NCBI RefSeq assembly: GCF_015645385.1
Contig: NZ_JADOET010000002.1
Coordinates: forward strand, 124,001-188,000
Reading direction: 5' to 3'
Source: Winogradskyella marina
GTDB lineage: Bacteria; Bacteroidota; Bacteroidia; Flavobacteriales; Flavobacteriaceae
DNA length: 64,000 nucleotides
A program made the translations under genes and the position numbers. How positions within the stretch are numbered: the first letter of the stretch is position 1; each line of letters starts with the position of its first letter. This document shows, piece after piece, positions 27,157 to 35,865 of this stretch. The notes below the pieces were generated by a model. It worked only from the letters and a program-made list of their open reading frames with translations, had not been told where the DNA came from and searched no databases.

Positions 27157-28716
27157 TTATTTAGACACAATTAGTGTTTTTCCAATTTTGAGTTTATTAC
27201 CACTAATATCGTTCCAATCTTTAATATTTTGAACAGTAACTCCAGAAAACTTTTGAGAAATAGACCAAAGTGAATCTCCAGACCTTACTGTATAGGTTTG
27301 TTTTCCTTCTGCATTTACTACTTTTTTAACTGGTGCAGAGGCATTGGACACACCATGGTTTCTAGGAAAAATAGTTAATCGTTGACCTATTTTTAAGTTG
27401 TTACTCCTGAGTCCATTCCATTGTTTTAGCTGACTCACTCTAACACCATACTTTCTAGCAATTTTTCCTAAATAATCTCCGTTTCTTACACGATATCTTA
27501 TTTTAGTTTCGGCATTAACAACTTTTGGTAATTGTTTTTCACGCTTAGCAAATTCCGCATTTGCATACGCATAAATTTTATCTTCATGAGTTACAAATGT
27601 ACCAATTGCTTCACGTGGCAAACGCAAAGTATAGGTTTTACCCTCCACCTTTGGGATAATATCTAATTTATACGCTGGATTTAAAAACTGTAATTGTTCA
27701 ATTTTTATACCTGTGGCTTCAGACACATGACCTAACGAAATCATTTGTTTTACATGAACTGTATCCGTTTGTATGAGCTGAAAAGGCGGTCGCTCTGGCT
27801 TAAATCCGTGTTCTTCAGCATATTCAAAAATATACATAGTGGCTAAAAATGCAGGTACATAACCAGCCGTTTCTCGTGGTAAATTATGACGAATATTCCA
27901 ATAATTTTTAGATCCACCAGAGCGTCTAATTGCTTTATTTACATTACCAGGTCCTGAGTTATAAGCCGCTAAAGCTAAATCCCAATCGTTAAAAATACGA
28001 TAGACTCTATTTAAATATTCTGCAGCTGCTGTGGTAGATCTAATGGGATCGCTACGATCGTCTACATAACTGCTGACATCCAAGTTGTGTTCTTTTCCGG
28101 TGCCATACATAAACTGCCAAAGCCCTGTTGCACCCACTCTAGAACGTGCTCTTGGTTTTAATGCAGATTCTACAATCGCTAAATATTTCATCTCTAAAGG
28201 GATGTTGTGATTGTCAAATTCTTGCTCAAACATCGGGAAATAAAAGTGACTTAAACCCATTAACCGCTCTAGCGAATTGCGCCTGTGTTTTAAGTAACTT
28301 TTTATAACACTCTCTAGAGAAGTATTGTATTCTACATTAAACGGCGTTCTTGCATTAAGACGTGCTAATCTTGCTTTTAATGTATCTGTTGGAAGCTCTG
28401 GATAGTCTACGGGCTCATAGTCTAATTCAGTAACGGATTTGTAAATCGTATCGAAAAGCGAGTTACTATACAGTTCATCTAACCATTTTTTATCGAGTTC
28501 TGCAGCTTCTGGTAAGTCTTTAATATTGGTAATATCTAAAGAATCTATAATGGCCTCAATCTTATTGTCAGATTGAAAAAGATTGCCGTCTAAAACAGAA
28601 TCTTTTGTTGATACAACTTCTGAAGATTTTTTTACAATACTATCCGTTTTGGTTTGTGCCACCACAGTAGCTCCAAAAACAATTGTACCAAAAAATAATA
28701 TTATAACTCGTAGCAT
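27157..28716 (-). CDS. MltD-like lytic transglycosylase with two LysM domains
   Basis: The 519-residue secreted protein starts with a signal peptide (MLRVIILFFGTIVFGATVVAQ). The SLT transglycosylase domain spans about residues 165-310. It has the catalytic glutamate in KYLAIVESALKPRARS, then GATGLWQFMYGTGKEHNL and LALAAYNSGPGNVNKAIR, a family 1 SLT signature set. Two LysM peptidoglycan-binding repeats follow, at about 405-452 (YRVRNGDYLGKIARKYGVRV) and 473-518 (YTVRSGDSLWSISQKFSGV). It would cleave glycan strands in the periplasm to 1,6-anhydro products. Confidence 0.92.
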   Translation of the reverse strand: MLRVIILFFGTIVFGATVVAQTKTDSIVKKSSEVVSTKDSVLDGNLFQSDNKIEAIIDSLDITNIKDLPEAAELDKKWLDELYSNSLFDTIYKSVTELDYEPVDYPELPTDTLKARLARLNARTPFNVEYNTSLESVIKSYLKHRRNSLERLMGLSHFYFPMFEQEFDNHNIPLEMKYLAIVESALKPRARSRVGATGLWQFMYGTGKEHNLDVSSYVDDRSDPIRSTTAAAEYLNRVYRIFNDWDLALAAYNSGPGNVNKAIRRSGGSKNYWNIRHNLPRETAGYVPAFLATMYIFEYAEEHGFKPERPPFQLIQTDTVHVKQMISLGHVSEATGIKIEQLQFLNPAYKLDIIPKVEGKTYTLRLPREAIGTFVTHEDKIYAYANAEFAKREKQLPKVVNAETKIRYRVRNGDYLGKIARKYGVRVSQLKQWNGLRSNNLKIGQRLTIFPRNHGVSNASAPVKKVVNAEGKQTYTVRSGDSLWSISQKFSGVTVQNIKDWNDISGNKLKIGKTLIVSK

Positions 28717-28739
28717 ATTAAAACAACATTAATTTAAAT

Positions 28740-28988
28740 CTAAAATATAGGTTGGTTAATTAGGAGAAAAATAAAAAAATGAGAATGTTTAGAATGTAGC
28801 TCTCCTTGAATCCCTTCTTTTAACAACTCTCCTGTAGTGGTATTTATTGTTCCCACGTCTTGCCTAGCATCTCCTTCTGCAACATATTCAAAAGCATTAT
28901 CAATACCATTATAACGCAAAAGTATACGACCTAAAAAAGGATAACCAACACGATTAAGTTTAGAAATATTGACTATTTTTTTCGCCTT
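28740..28988 (-). pseudogene. Open frame without ATG directly after pgk; possible gene remnant
   Basis: On the minus strand a frame runs 82 codons open from the base after the pgk stop to a TAG at 28740-28742. It is in the same frame as pgk and reads, in part, LNRVGYPFLGRILLRYNGID and EGDARQDVGTINTTTGEL. There is no ATG or good GTG; a TTG about 25 codons in is the only candidate start. It could be a decayed small gene, a gene with an unusual start, or chance. I do not recognise the family. Confidence 0.3.
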
Positions 28989-30176
28989 TTAGCTCAATAT
29001 TGCAGCGATTCCAGGTAAGGTCTTACCTTCTAAGCTTTCTAACATAGCTCCACCTCCAGTACTTACGTAACTTACTTTGTTTTCAAAACCAAATTGTTTC
29101 ACGGCTGCAACAGAATCGCCTCCACCTACTAAAGAAAACGCACCATTTTTGGTTGCATTTGCAATAGAATCACCAAGCGCGATAGTCCCTTTAGAGAACG
29201 TTTCTAATTCAAAAACACCTAAAGGACCATTCCATAGTATCGTTTTACATTTGTTTACAACGTCATCAAAAATCTCTCTAGATTTTGGTCCAGCATCTAA
29301 ACCTTGCCATCCATCTGGAATTTGAGTTACATCACAAGTTTGCGTATTTGCAGTATTACTAAAATCATCTGCTGCGATAACATCTACTGGTAAATGAATT
29401 GTAACTCCTTTTGCTTTGGCTTGCTTTAAAATATCTAAAGCCAAGTCCATTTTATCATCTTCACAAATAGAATCTCCAATTTTTCCACCTTGTGCTTTAA
29501 TAAAGGTAAAGGTCATTCCTCCTCCAATAATTAAATGGTCTACTTTATCTAAAATGTTTTCTATCACTGTAATTTTAGAAGATACTTTTGCTCCACCAAG
29601 AACTGCTAACACGGGTTTTTCACCATCCTCTAAAACTTTTTTGATACTCTCAATCTCTTGAGCTAAAAGGCTTCCAAAGCATTTGTTATCTGGAAAAAAT
29701 TCTGCCACAATAGTTGTAGAAGCGTGGGCTCTGTGCGCTGTACCAAAGGCATCGTTTACATAGATATCTCCTAGTTTTGCTAATTGTTCGGCAAAATCTT
29801 TATTTCCATCTTTTTCTTCTTCATGAAAACGTAAATTTTCAAGCAATAATATTTCACCAGGTTGTAATGCGTTAGCCTTTTCCTCTGCTTCAGATCCTAC
29901 ACAATTGCTAGCAAATTTCACTTCTACTCCTAAAATATCTTCAATTTTAGGAATGATATGTCTTAATGAAAATTCATCTTGCACACCTTTTGGACGTCCT
30001 AAATGCGACATTAAAACACAACTTCCGCCATCTTCTAAAATTTTTATGATAGTTGGTTTTGCCGATATAATTCGCGTTGCATCAGTAACTTGAAAATCAT
30101 CGTTTAATGGTACATTAAAATCTACGCGTATTAATGCCTTTTTATCTTCAAAGTTAAAATCGTTAAGTGTCTTCAT
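28989..30176 (-). CDS. pgk: Phosphoglycerate kinase
   Basis: This glycolytic enzyme transfers phosphate between 1,3-bisphosphoglycerate and ADP in the cytoplasm. The 395-residue protein has the N-terminal [15 protein letters not shown] signature, [36 protein letters not shown] and [11 protein letters not shown], then the C-terminal nucleotide-binding [13 protein letters not shown] and [13 protein letters not shown]. Length is normal. A TATATTTG box at 30200-30207 gives a leader of about 18 bases. It diverges from holB. Confidence 0.96.
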   Translation of the reverse strand: MKTLNDFNFEDKKALIRVDFNVPLNDDFQVTDATRIISAKPTIIKILEDGGSCVLMSHLGRPKGVQDEFSLRHIIPKIEDILGVEVKFASNCVGSEAEEKANALQPGEILLLENLRFHEEEKDGNKDFAEQLAKLGDIYVNDAFGTAHRAHASTTIVAEFFPDNKCFGSLLAQEIESIKKVLEDGEKPVLAVLGGAKVSSKITVIENILDKVDHLIIGGGMTFTFIKAQGGKIGDSICEDDKMDLALDILKQAKAKGVTIHLPVDVIAADDFSNTANTQTCDVTQIPDGWQGLDAGPKSREIFDDVVNKCKTILWNGPLGVFELETFSKGTIALGDSIANATKNGAFSLVGGGDSVAAVKQFGFENKVSYVSTGGGAMLESLEGKTLPGIAAILS

Positions 30177-30199
30177 TTTTTATTTTTGATTTTGAAACA

Positions 30200-30241
30200 C
30201 AAATATAAAGATTAGAAACAGAAATTTTTTATATAGTTTTG
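30200..30241. promoter_or_regulatory. Divergent promoter pair, pgk (-) and holB (+)
   Basis: The minus-strand box TATATTTG lies at 30200-30207 and the plus-strand box TAGTTTTG at 30234-30241, 69 bases between the two start codons. The holB box ends four bases before its ATG, so the holB transcript may be leaderless. Confidence 0.45.
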
Positions 30242-30245
30242 CTTT

Positions 30246-31406
30246 ATGCAATTTTCTAAGGTTTTAGGACAAAAACATATTAAAAATCATTTGACTACAA
30301 GTGTAGATGCTGGCAGAATTGCCCATGCACAATTATTTGTTGGTCCTGAAGGTTCTGGTACGCTACCAATGGCGTTGGCTTATGCGCAATATATATTGTG
30401 TGGCAATACGAATGGCGAAAACAGTGGTGGAAACGAGTCTTGTAATTTAAAGTTTAAGAATTTTTCGCATCCAGATTTGCACTTTGCCTTTCCGGTGACA
30501 ACGAGCGATAAAGTAAAAAGCAAGCCCGTTTCAAAATATTATATCGAAGAATGGCGCCAACTTTTAGACCAACAACCATACGGAAACCTTTTTGACTGGT
30601 ACAAACTTTTAGGTGTAGATAATAAACAAGGCCAAATTGGTGTAGATGAAGCCCTTGAAATTGTAAAAGCATTAACCTTAAAGTCTTATGAAGGTGGCTC
30701 CAAGGTGATGATAATTTGGATGGCCGAAAAAATGAATATAGCGAGTGCAAATAAGCTATTAAAGCTTATTGAAGAGCCACCTGAGAATACCATATTTGTG
30801 CTTATTGCTGAAGATGAAGAACAAATTATTAGTACCATTAAGTCGCGTTGTCAGATTTTGCACTTTCCTCCTTTGGCAGAAGACGCTATAACGGAAGCTT
30901 TAGTGAGAAATTACCATATAGAAGAATCGGTTGCCATCAAAATTGCACAACAATCTAATGGAAATTATAATAAAGCATGTGATTTAATTTATCACGATAG
31001 TGAAGATATTCAATTTGAAAAATGGTTTGTATTTTGGATTCGTTCAGCATTTAAAGCGCGAGGAAATAAAGCTGCCATTCACGATTTAATTTCGTGGTCT
31101 AATGAAATTGCTAAAACAGGACGTGAAACTCAAAAGAAATTTCTCAATTTCTGCTTAAATTATTTTAGACAAGCATTATTACTTAACTATAAGGCTGAAG
31201 AATTAGTTTATTTAGAGCCAAAATCTGAGGACTTTAAACTCAAAAACTTTGCACCTTTTGTACATGATTCTAATATCCTAGAGATTTCGGATGAATTGCA
31301 AGATGCGATATATCATATTGAGCGTAACGGAAATTCTAAGATTGTACTAACAGACTTATCCATTAAATTAACCCGTTTATTGCACAAAAAAAGCCAAGCG
31401 TCTTAG
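30246..31406 (+). CDS. holB: DNA polymerase III delta-prime-like clamp-loader subunit
   Basis: The 386-residue AAA+ protein begins MQFSKVLGQKHIKNHLTTSV, then GRIAHAQLFVGPEGSGTLPMALAYAQ. Sensor-like segments EKMNIASANKLLKLIEEPPENTIFVLIAEDE and ISTIKSRCQILHFPPL (SRC motif) follow. These are the delta-prime/DnaX family signatures. The Walker A loop is degenerate: GPEGSGTL lacks the catalytic lysine. That is normal for delta-prime, which does not hydrolyse ATP. It helps load the beta clamp during replication. The final codons overlap the terminator of the convergent OmpH-like gene. Confidence 0.85.
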   Translation: MQFSKVLGQKHIKNHLTTSVDAGRIAHAQLFVGPEGSGTLPMALAYAQYILCGNTNGENSGGNESCNLKFKNFSHPDLHFAFPVTTSDKVKSKPVSKYYIEEWRQLLDQQPYGNLFDWYKLLGVDNKQGQIGVDEALEIVKALTLKSYEGGSKVMIIWMAEKMNIASANKLLKLIEEPPENTIFVLIAEDEEQIISTIKSRCQILHFPPLAEDAITEALVRNYHIEESVAIKIAQQSNGNYNKACDLIYHDSEDIQFEKWFVFWIRSAFKARGNKAAIHDLISWSNEIAKTGRETQKKFLNFCLNYFRQALLLNYKAEELVYLEPKSEDFKLKNFAPFVHDSNILEISDELQDAIYHIERNGNSKIVLTDLSIKLTRLLHKKSQAS

Positions 31407-31415
31407 GCTTGGCTT
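31386..31415 (-). terminator. Terminator of the OmpH-like gene, embedded in the end of holB
   Basis: AAGCCAAG (31391-31398) pairs with CTTGGCTT (31408-31415) around a 9-base loop. Read on the minus strand the hairpin is followed by seven U from the A-run at 31386-31392. The holB stop codon (31404-31406) lies inside the loop, so the last holB codons serve both purposes. Confidence 0.75.
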
Positions 31416-31439
31416 AGTAAAATCTAAATAAATATTAGA

Positions 31440-32000
31440 TTATTCTTCTGTAGATGCTTCCTCAGTTGCTTCTTCTTTTGTAGCATCTTTTCCGTTATAT
31501 TCTTCGTTTATGGCATCCGTTACTTCATCTGTAATATCATTAACATCTTTACCATACAATACACTTCCGGCTTGGTTTTTTCCTAATATGAATGTGTAAC
31601 CATTTTTCTCCCCATAAGACTCAACAAACTTGTTCATTTGAGAAATTACAGAATCCATTTCTGTACGAAACATTTGTTCCATTTGCTGTTGTTGCATTTG
31701 CATTTGTTGTTGAATTGGTTGCCACTTCTGAGAGAATACTTGTGATTCTTCTTGTTGTTTTTGTGGCGACATAGAACCCAAACGCTGTTGAATAGATTGC
31801 ATTTCCATTTGATAAACCTGAGCAATACTATCTCTTCGTTTCGTAAAGGCATCATTTTGCGTTTCAAACTTCTTTTCGATGTCGATTTTCATTTGATAGG
31901 CATCACTCACTTCACCGTTATCAATAAATCCAATTTTTTGTTGTTCTTGACAAGATGCTGCTGCAATCAAAACTGTTAAACCTAAAATTATTTTTTTCAT
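31440..32000 (-). CDS. OmpH/Skp-family periplasmic chaperone-like lipoprotein
   Basis: The 186-residue protein has a lipoprotein signal MKKIILGLTVLIAAASCQEQ with the lipobox AASC. The mature part starts with the Skp/OmpH pattern KIGFIDNGEVSDAYQMKIDIEKKFE. It then has a long helical, glutamine-rich coiled coil (residues about 55-120), YTFILGKNQAGSVLYGKDVNDITDEV and an acidic tail. Skp holds unfolded outer-membrane proteins in the periplasm; the lipid anchor is a variation. A leader hairpin (32025-32045) and a TACATTTG box (32070-32077) lie upstream. Confidence 0.8.
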   Translation of the reverse strand: MKKIILGLTVLIAAASCQEQQKIGFIDNGEVSDAYQMKIDIEKKFETQNDAFTKRRDSIAQVYQMEMQSIQQRLGSMSPQKQQEESQVFSQKWQPIQQQMQMQQQQMEQMFRTEMDSVISQMNKFVESYGEKNGYTFILGKNQAGSVLYGKDVNDITDEVTDAINEEYNGKDATKEEATEEASTEE

Positions 32001-32024
32001 TTTATTTCTGATGTTTAATTATTA

Positions 32025-32077
32025 ATGAAAGCTATAAACTTTCATGGTTATGTTTAAATTTAATTTTTGCAAATGTA
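32025..32077 (-). promoter_or_regulatory. Candidate promoter and leader hairpin of the OmpH-like gene
   Basis: On the minus strand TACATTTG lies at 32070-32077. Between it and the ATG a perfect 7-base inverted repeat, ATGAAAG/CTTTCAT, spans 32025-32045 and would form a hairpin in the leader. Confidence 0.4.
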
Positions 32078-32210
32078 TAAAAGATAGTGCGTGTTACGTG
32101 GAATTTTTTAACTATTGATGTTTTCAATAGTGATTAATAAATATTATTCCTAAAACCTATTAAAAATGACGCAAAATAAAGCGTTTTAAGGGCGTTTTAG
32201 TTTTTTCTGT

Positions 32211-32237
32211 TGTTATAGCTTGTTCATAACTATAACA
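32211..32237. repeat. Inverted repeat downstream of the methyltransferase gene
   Basis: TGTTATAG and CTATAACA pair over 8 bases around an 11-base loop, about 20 bases after the methyltransferase stop. On the minus strand it is followed by A-rich, not T-rich, sequence, so it is a hairpin but not a typical rho-independent terminator. Confidence 0.4.
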
Positions 32238-32257
32238 TAAAGACAGATGCTTTCAAT

Positions 32258-33118
32258 TTAAGAATTAGTGTTCCTTAGCACGTAAATATGCGAAGAATAC
32301 TCTCCTGATCGCTTGGCTTTGCGATTTGACTGCCATCCTACCCAAAATGCCTTAATCGGATTCATAAAACCAGATTTATATTTTTCAGAAAGTAAACAGA
32401 CATAATAGGCATCAAATGTCATTGGTAAGGTTTTTACCAATTGCATCTGTTCTTTTTTAAATAATTCTGAAATAGATCTTTTTGAAAAATGCCATAAGTG
32501 TCTCGGCACATCATATGCTGCCCAAAAGTTTTTATAGAATTCCGCATCATAACTTTTATAATTAGGAACTGCAATTACTAAAGTGCCATTTGGCTTTAAT
32601 AATGTTTTAAATAATGCCACGTGCATTTCTAAATCTGGCAAATGTTCTAACACATGCCAAAGGGTAATTACATCAAAACTATTGGGTTTTAGTTTTACTA
32701 ACTCTTCGGTTTCAAAAACAGCATTATTGGTTTTAGAATTCGCAATTTGCCTTGCACTTTCGTTAGGCTCAATTCCTGTAATCTTCCAATTATCTTTTAA
32801 AGCTGTTTCTAAAAAATCACCTGTTCCACATCCAATATCTAAAAGTGATTTTGATTCTGACTGAAACGAATTGATTAATTTCAATTTACGTTTTAGGGAA
32901 ATTTCTCTCACTTTATGATACACCAATTCTAATAAATTTCGCTTCGTATCTGTATGCGAAATGTAGTCTTCACTTTTGTAATATTCAGACAATTTTTCAC
33001 CTTTCGGTTGCGGAAACGTTTCTAGCATATCGAGTTCAGAATTATGTAATAATTGAAACTCTTCTTTAGAAACAGAATGGTCTTTTAGTGTTAGATATGT
33101 TGGGTTTTGTTTTGGCAC
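32258..33118 (-). CDS. Class I SAM-dependent methyltransferase
   Basis: The 286-residue protein carries the SAM-binding motif I LLDIGCGTGDFLETAL (about residues 92-107). Motif II-like ITGIEPNESARQIA and the post-motif FDVITLWHVLEHLPDLE follow, the Methyltransf_11/23 pattern. An N-terminal extension of about 85 residues precedes the core. The start codon is GTG at 33116-33118. The substrate is unknown. The H-V-L-E-H segment and the DVPRHLWHFSKRS motif resemble methyltransferases of small molecules or sugars. It follows the small lipoprotein gene after 18 bases. Confidence 0.85.
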   Translation of the reverse strand: MPKQNPTYLTLKDHSVSKEEFQLLHNSELDMLETFPQPKGEKLSEYYKSEDYISHTDTKRNLLELVYHKVREISLKRKLKLINSFQSESKSLLDIGCGTGDFLETALKDNWKITGIEPNESARQIANSKTNNAVFETEELVKLKPNSFDVITLWHVLEHLPDLEMHVALFKTLLKPNGTLVIAVPNYKSYDAEFYKNFWAAYDVPRHLWHFSKRSISELFKKEQMQLVKTLPMTFDAYYVCLLSEKYKSGFMNPIKAFWVGWQSNRKAKRSGEYSSHIYVLRNTNS

Positions 33119-33136
33119 GGAAAAAGTATGTTGGGT

Positions 33137-33601
33137 TTAATTAGATTCAATGATTATCTCTTCTATCTCAGTTTTAAAAATTGCCGTTTCATCCCAAAAC
33201 TTATCTTCTGTAAAAATATCAACAACACGAATTGCTTTTGGTAATTTATCATAATCCCTAACAACAAAATCGAAATAGAAGAAACAATCACACGAAGTTA
33301 ATGGATATTGTCCATCTTCAGAATGAGGTCGGTCTAATGTTACAATCAATGTGTCATTTTTCTCAGTAATGTTTTTGAAATAAGCTTGTTCCCAAGAACA
33401 ATTTAAAACATAACCTAATGATACTTTCAGGTTTTTATTTTCAATTTTTTTAGTGAGAATTCCTATTGAATCTAAGCCATAATCGCTTCTACACTCAGAT
33501 ACTCGAAATTCTTCTACTCTTTCATTAAGAGGCACCTTTTCTTGTTTGGCACAACTAACAATAAAATTAAAACCAATAATAAATAGCAAATATTTTTTCA
33601 T
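33137..33601 (-). CDS. Small hypothetical lipoprotein
   Basis: I do not recognise a family. The chosen start at 33601 gives 154 residues beginning MKKYLLFIIGFNFIVSCAKQ, a clean lipoprotein signal with lipobox IVSC at about residues 14-17. The longest frame starts 29 codons earlier but would put that signal inside the protein. The mature part has four cysteines (for example ECRSDYG, LNCSWEQ, TSCDCFFYF) that could form disulfides in the periplasm. It lies upstream of the methyltransferase gene on the same strand. Confidence 0.6.
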   Translation of the reverse strand: MKKYLLFIIGFNFIVSCAKQEKVPLNERVEEFRVSECRSDYGLDSIGILTKKIENKNLKVSLGYVLNCSWEQAYFKNITEKNDTLIVTLDRPHSEDGQYPLTSCDCFFYFDFVVRDYDKLPKAIRVVDIFTEDKFWDETAIFKTEIEEIIIESN

Positions 33602-33682
33602 CCTAACAAAAAACATCTGTTTCAATTTACAAACATAATGCACCAAATTTTCGAACAATATAATTGTAAACTTTTTATAATA

Positions 33683-33786
33683 ATTCATTCTTCACTAACA
33701 CCCCTAAAGTCCCCTCAAGGGGACAATCGTTCTAAGAAACTTTATAGGTCTAGGATAAAAATCTTATTTCAAATTGAAGAATGAAT
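33683..33786. repeat. Small nested inverted-repeat element
   Basis: A perfect 12-base inverted repeat (ATTCATTCTTCA at 33683-33694, TGAAGAATGAAT at 33775-33786) encloses a 7-base perfect palindrome GTCCCCT-CA-AGGGGAC at 33709-33724. The AACACCCC segment just inside the left arm is also echoed by GGGTGTT at about 33833-33839. This looks like a small non-coding mobile or palindromic intergenic unit. Confidence 0.5.
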
Positions 33787-33859
33787 TTTTCAATGCACTC
33801 AATTCTGATTTGGTAAATTACCCCCTTTGATGGGTGTTTTTCAATCCTTTTTTCATAAT

Positions 33860-33875
33860 TGTTTCACGTGGAACA
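33860..33875. promoter_or_regulatory. parS-like palindrome, downstream of mnmG
   Basis: TGTTTCACGTGGAACA differs at one position from the classic ParB-binding site TGTTTCACGTGAAACA. A second such site lies on the other side of mnmG at 35802-35817. Both are in non-coding DNA. Confidence 0.6.
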
Positions 33876-33913
33876 TTAAAATTTCAATCATGAAATCCCT
33901 GCTTTCGCAGGAA

Positions 33914-35785
33914 TTAACGTCCCAAATAAACCAACAAAACAGAAATATCATTAGGTGAAACTCCACTAATTCGTGAGGCCTGAGAAATGGTTACAGGTTG
34001 AATTTTATTTAATTTTTGTCGTGCTTCAATACTCATCGATTTCAATTTTGAATAATCAAAACCTGAAGGAATCTTTAAGTTTTCTAATCGATTTAATTTG
34101 TCTGCATTGTTCTTTTCCTTTTCAATATAACCAGCATATTTTACTTGAATTTCTGTTTGCTCTATAACTTCCCTATCCAAATTATGAGATTGAATATAGT
34201 CTTCCACAGCTTCAAATTGTCTAACATCATCTATCGTAATATTGGGTCTTGCATACAATTTAAACATCTTATCCTGCTGCTTAACCGGTGACGAATTTTT
34301 AGATTCTAGCACAGGATTTGCTTCTTCTGGAGTCACACTTGTGTTTCTAAAAAACTGAACAAAAGCATCCGATTGTGATTGCTTTTCTTCCATCCGTTTT
34401 AAACGTTTTTCTGAAGCTAATCCTAAATCATATCCTTTTGTAGTTAATCTAAAATCGGCATTATCTTGTCTTAATAAGGTTCTATATTCTGCCCTTGAGG
34501 TAAACATACGATAAGGCTCTTCCGTTCCTTTCGTTATTAAATCATCTATTAAAACACCTATATAAGCTTCATCTCTTTGTAATGTAAAAGCCTCCTTTTC
34601 TTGCACTTTTAAACTTGCATTTATTCCTGCCATCAACCCTTGAGAAGCGGCTTCTTCATATCCAGTAGTGCCGTTTATTTGTCCAGCAAAATATAAACCC
34701 TCTACTAGCTTTGTTTCTAAAGTATGCTTTAATTGTGTTGGCGGAAAATAATCGTATTCAATTGCATATCCAGGTCTAAAGAATTTTACATTTTCAAAAC
34801 CTACAACAGAACGTAATGCTTTAAATTGCACATCTTCTGGTAAGGATGTAGAGAACCCATTAATATAATATTCGCATGTATTCCAACCTTCAGGTTCTAC
34901 GAATAATTGATGTCTATCCTTGTCTGCAAATCGATTAATCTTATCCTCTATCGAAGGACAATAACGCGGTCCAACACTTTTAATTCTACCATTAAACATA
35001 GGTGAACGATCAAACCCTTCGCGCAACAAACCGTGTACTAATTCACTTGTATAAGACATATGACAAGAGCGTTGTTCCGTTAAAGGTTTTGTGGTATCTA
35101 AATACGAAAACTTTTCAGGGATTTCATCACCTGGCTGTTCAATCATTTTAGAAAAATCTAAGGATCTTCCATCGACTCTTGGAGGTGTTCCTGTTTTCAT
35201 TCTTCCTGATTCGAAACCAAGATTTACAAGTTGTTCCGTAATTCCGGTTGCTGCTCTCTCTCCTGCTCTTCCCCCTCCAAAATTCTTATCACCAATATGA
35301 ATTAAACCATTTAAAAACGTTCCATTGGTAAGTACAACCGTTTTTGCTTTCACTTCAATTCCCAATGATGTTTTAACACCAACCACCTTATGATTTTCTA
35401 CAAGCAGTCCTGAAACCATTTCTTGATAAAAGTCGAGATTTTTAGTGTTCTCTAATAACAACCTCCAGTCTTCAGCAAAACGCATTCTGTCAGATTGTAC
35501 CCTTGGACTCCACATAGCAGGTCCTTTAGATTTATTCAGCATTTTAAATTGAATAGCAGACGTATCTGAAACAATACCGCTATAACCACCAAGCGCATCA
35601 ATCTCTCTTACAATTTGTCCTTTTGCAATACCTCCCATAGCAGGATTACAAGACATCTGAGCAATGTTTTGAAGGTTCATTGTAATTAATAATGTCTTAC
35701 TTCCCATGTTTGCAGCAGCCGCTGCAGCTTCACTTCCAGCATGTCCTGCTCCAACTACAATAACATCATAAACTTCATTAAACAT
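33914..35785 (-). CDS. mnmG: tRNA uridine-5-carboxymethylaminomethyl modification enzyme MnmG (GidA)
   Basis: With MnmE this FAD enzyme modifies the wobble uridine of certain tRNAs. The 623-residue protein has the N-terminal FAD-binding VIVVGAGHAGSEAAAAAANMG and the MnmG signatures MSCNPAMGGIAKGQIVREID and RYCPSIEDKI. Further signatures are GLYFAGQINGTTGYEEAASQGLMAGINA and the TSRAEYRTLLRQDNADFRLT block, followed by the C-terminal helical domain for tRNA/MnmE contact. A TATATTTG box at 35841-35848 would give a leader of about 50 bases that contains a parS-like palindrome. In many bacteria this gene lies near oriC. Confidence 0.96.
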   Translation of the reverse strand: MFNEVYDVIVVGAGHAGSEAAAAAANMGSKTLLITMNLQNIAQMSCNPAMGGIAKGQIVREIDALGGYSGIVSDTSAIQFKMLNKSKGPAMWSPRVQSDRMRFAEDWRLLLENTKNLDFYQEMVSGLLVENHKVVGVKTSLGIEVKAKTVVLTNGTFLNGLIHIGDKNFGGGRAGERAATGITEQLVNLGFESGRMKTGTPPRVDGRSLDFSKMIEQPGDEIPEKFSYLDTTKPLTEQRSCHMSYTSELVHGLLREGFDRSPMFNGRIKSVGPRYCPSIEDKINRFADKDRHQLFVEPEGWNTCEYYINGFSTSLPEDVQFKALRSVVGFENVKFFRPGYAIEYDYFPPTQLKHTLETKLVEGLYFAGQINGTTGYEEAASQGLMAGINASLKVQEKEAFTLQRDEAYIGVLIDDLITKGTEEPYRMFTSRAEYRTLLRQDNADFRLTTKGYDLGLASEKRLKRMEEKQSQSDAFVQFFRNTSVTPEEANPVLESKNSSPVKQQDKMFKLYARPNITIDDVRQFEAVEDYIQSHNLDREVIEQTEIQVKYAGYIEKEKNNADKLNRLENLKIPSGFDYSKLKSMSIEARQKLNKIQPVTISQASRISGVSPNDISVLLVYLGR

Positions 35786-35801
35786 ATCTTAATTTCTTTT
35801 T

Positions 35802-35817
35802 GTTCCACGTGGAACAC
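35802..35817. promoter_or_regulatory. parS-like palindrome, upstream of mnmG
   Basis: TGTTCCACGTGGAACA is a perfect 16-base palindrome matching the ParB-site consensus except for a symmetric pair of changes. It lies between the candidate mnmG -7 box (35841-35848) and the mnmG ATG, so a bound protein could also affect mnmG transcription. Confidence 0.6.
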
Positions 35818-35865
35818 TTATTTGTAAAAAAACTAGCTTGCAAATATACAATGAAAAGCTAGCTT

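Larger units (their letters stand above)
33602..33913. other. 312-base intergenic stretch with nested palindromes and a parS-like site
   Basis: No gene is seen here. It contains a 104-base inverted-repeat unit (33683-33786), a 16-base parS-like palindrome (33860-33875) and two small hairpins close to the mnmG stop. The hairpins are ATTTCA/TGAAAT at 33881-33896 and CCTGC/GCAGG at 33898-33911. Confidence 0.6.

Noticed and set aside
27605-27625. CACGTG-containing site inside the MltD-like gene
   Set aside because: It is coding, and the flanks do not form the parS palindrome.
32090-32103. Third parS-like site (TGTTACGTGGAA)
   Set aside because: It lacks one central base of the 16-mer and the palindrome is broken.
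33602-33688. Longer start for the small lipoprotein
   Set aside because: It would bury a clean lipoprotein signal peptide 29 residues inside the protein.
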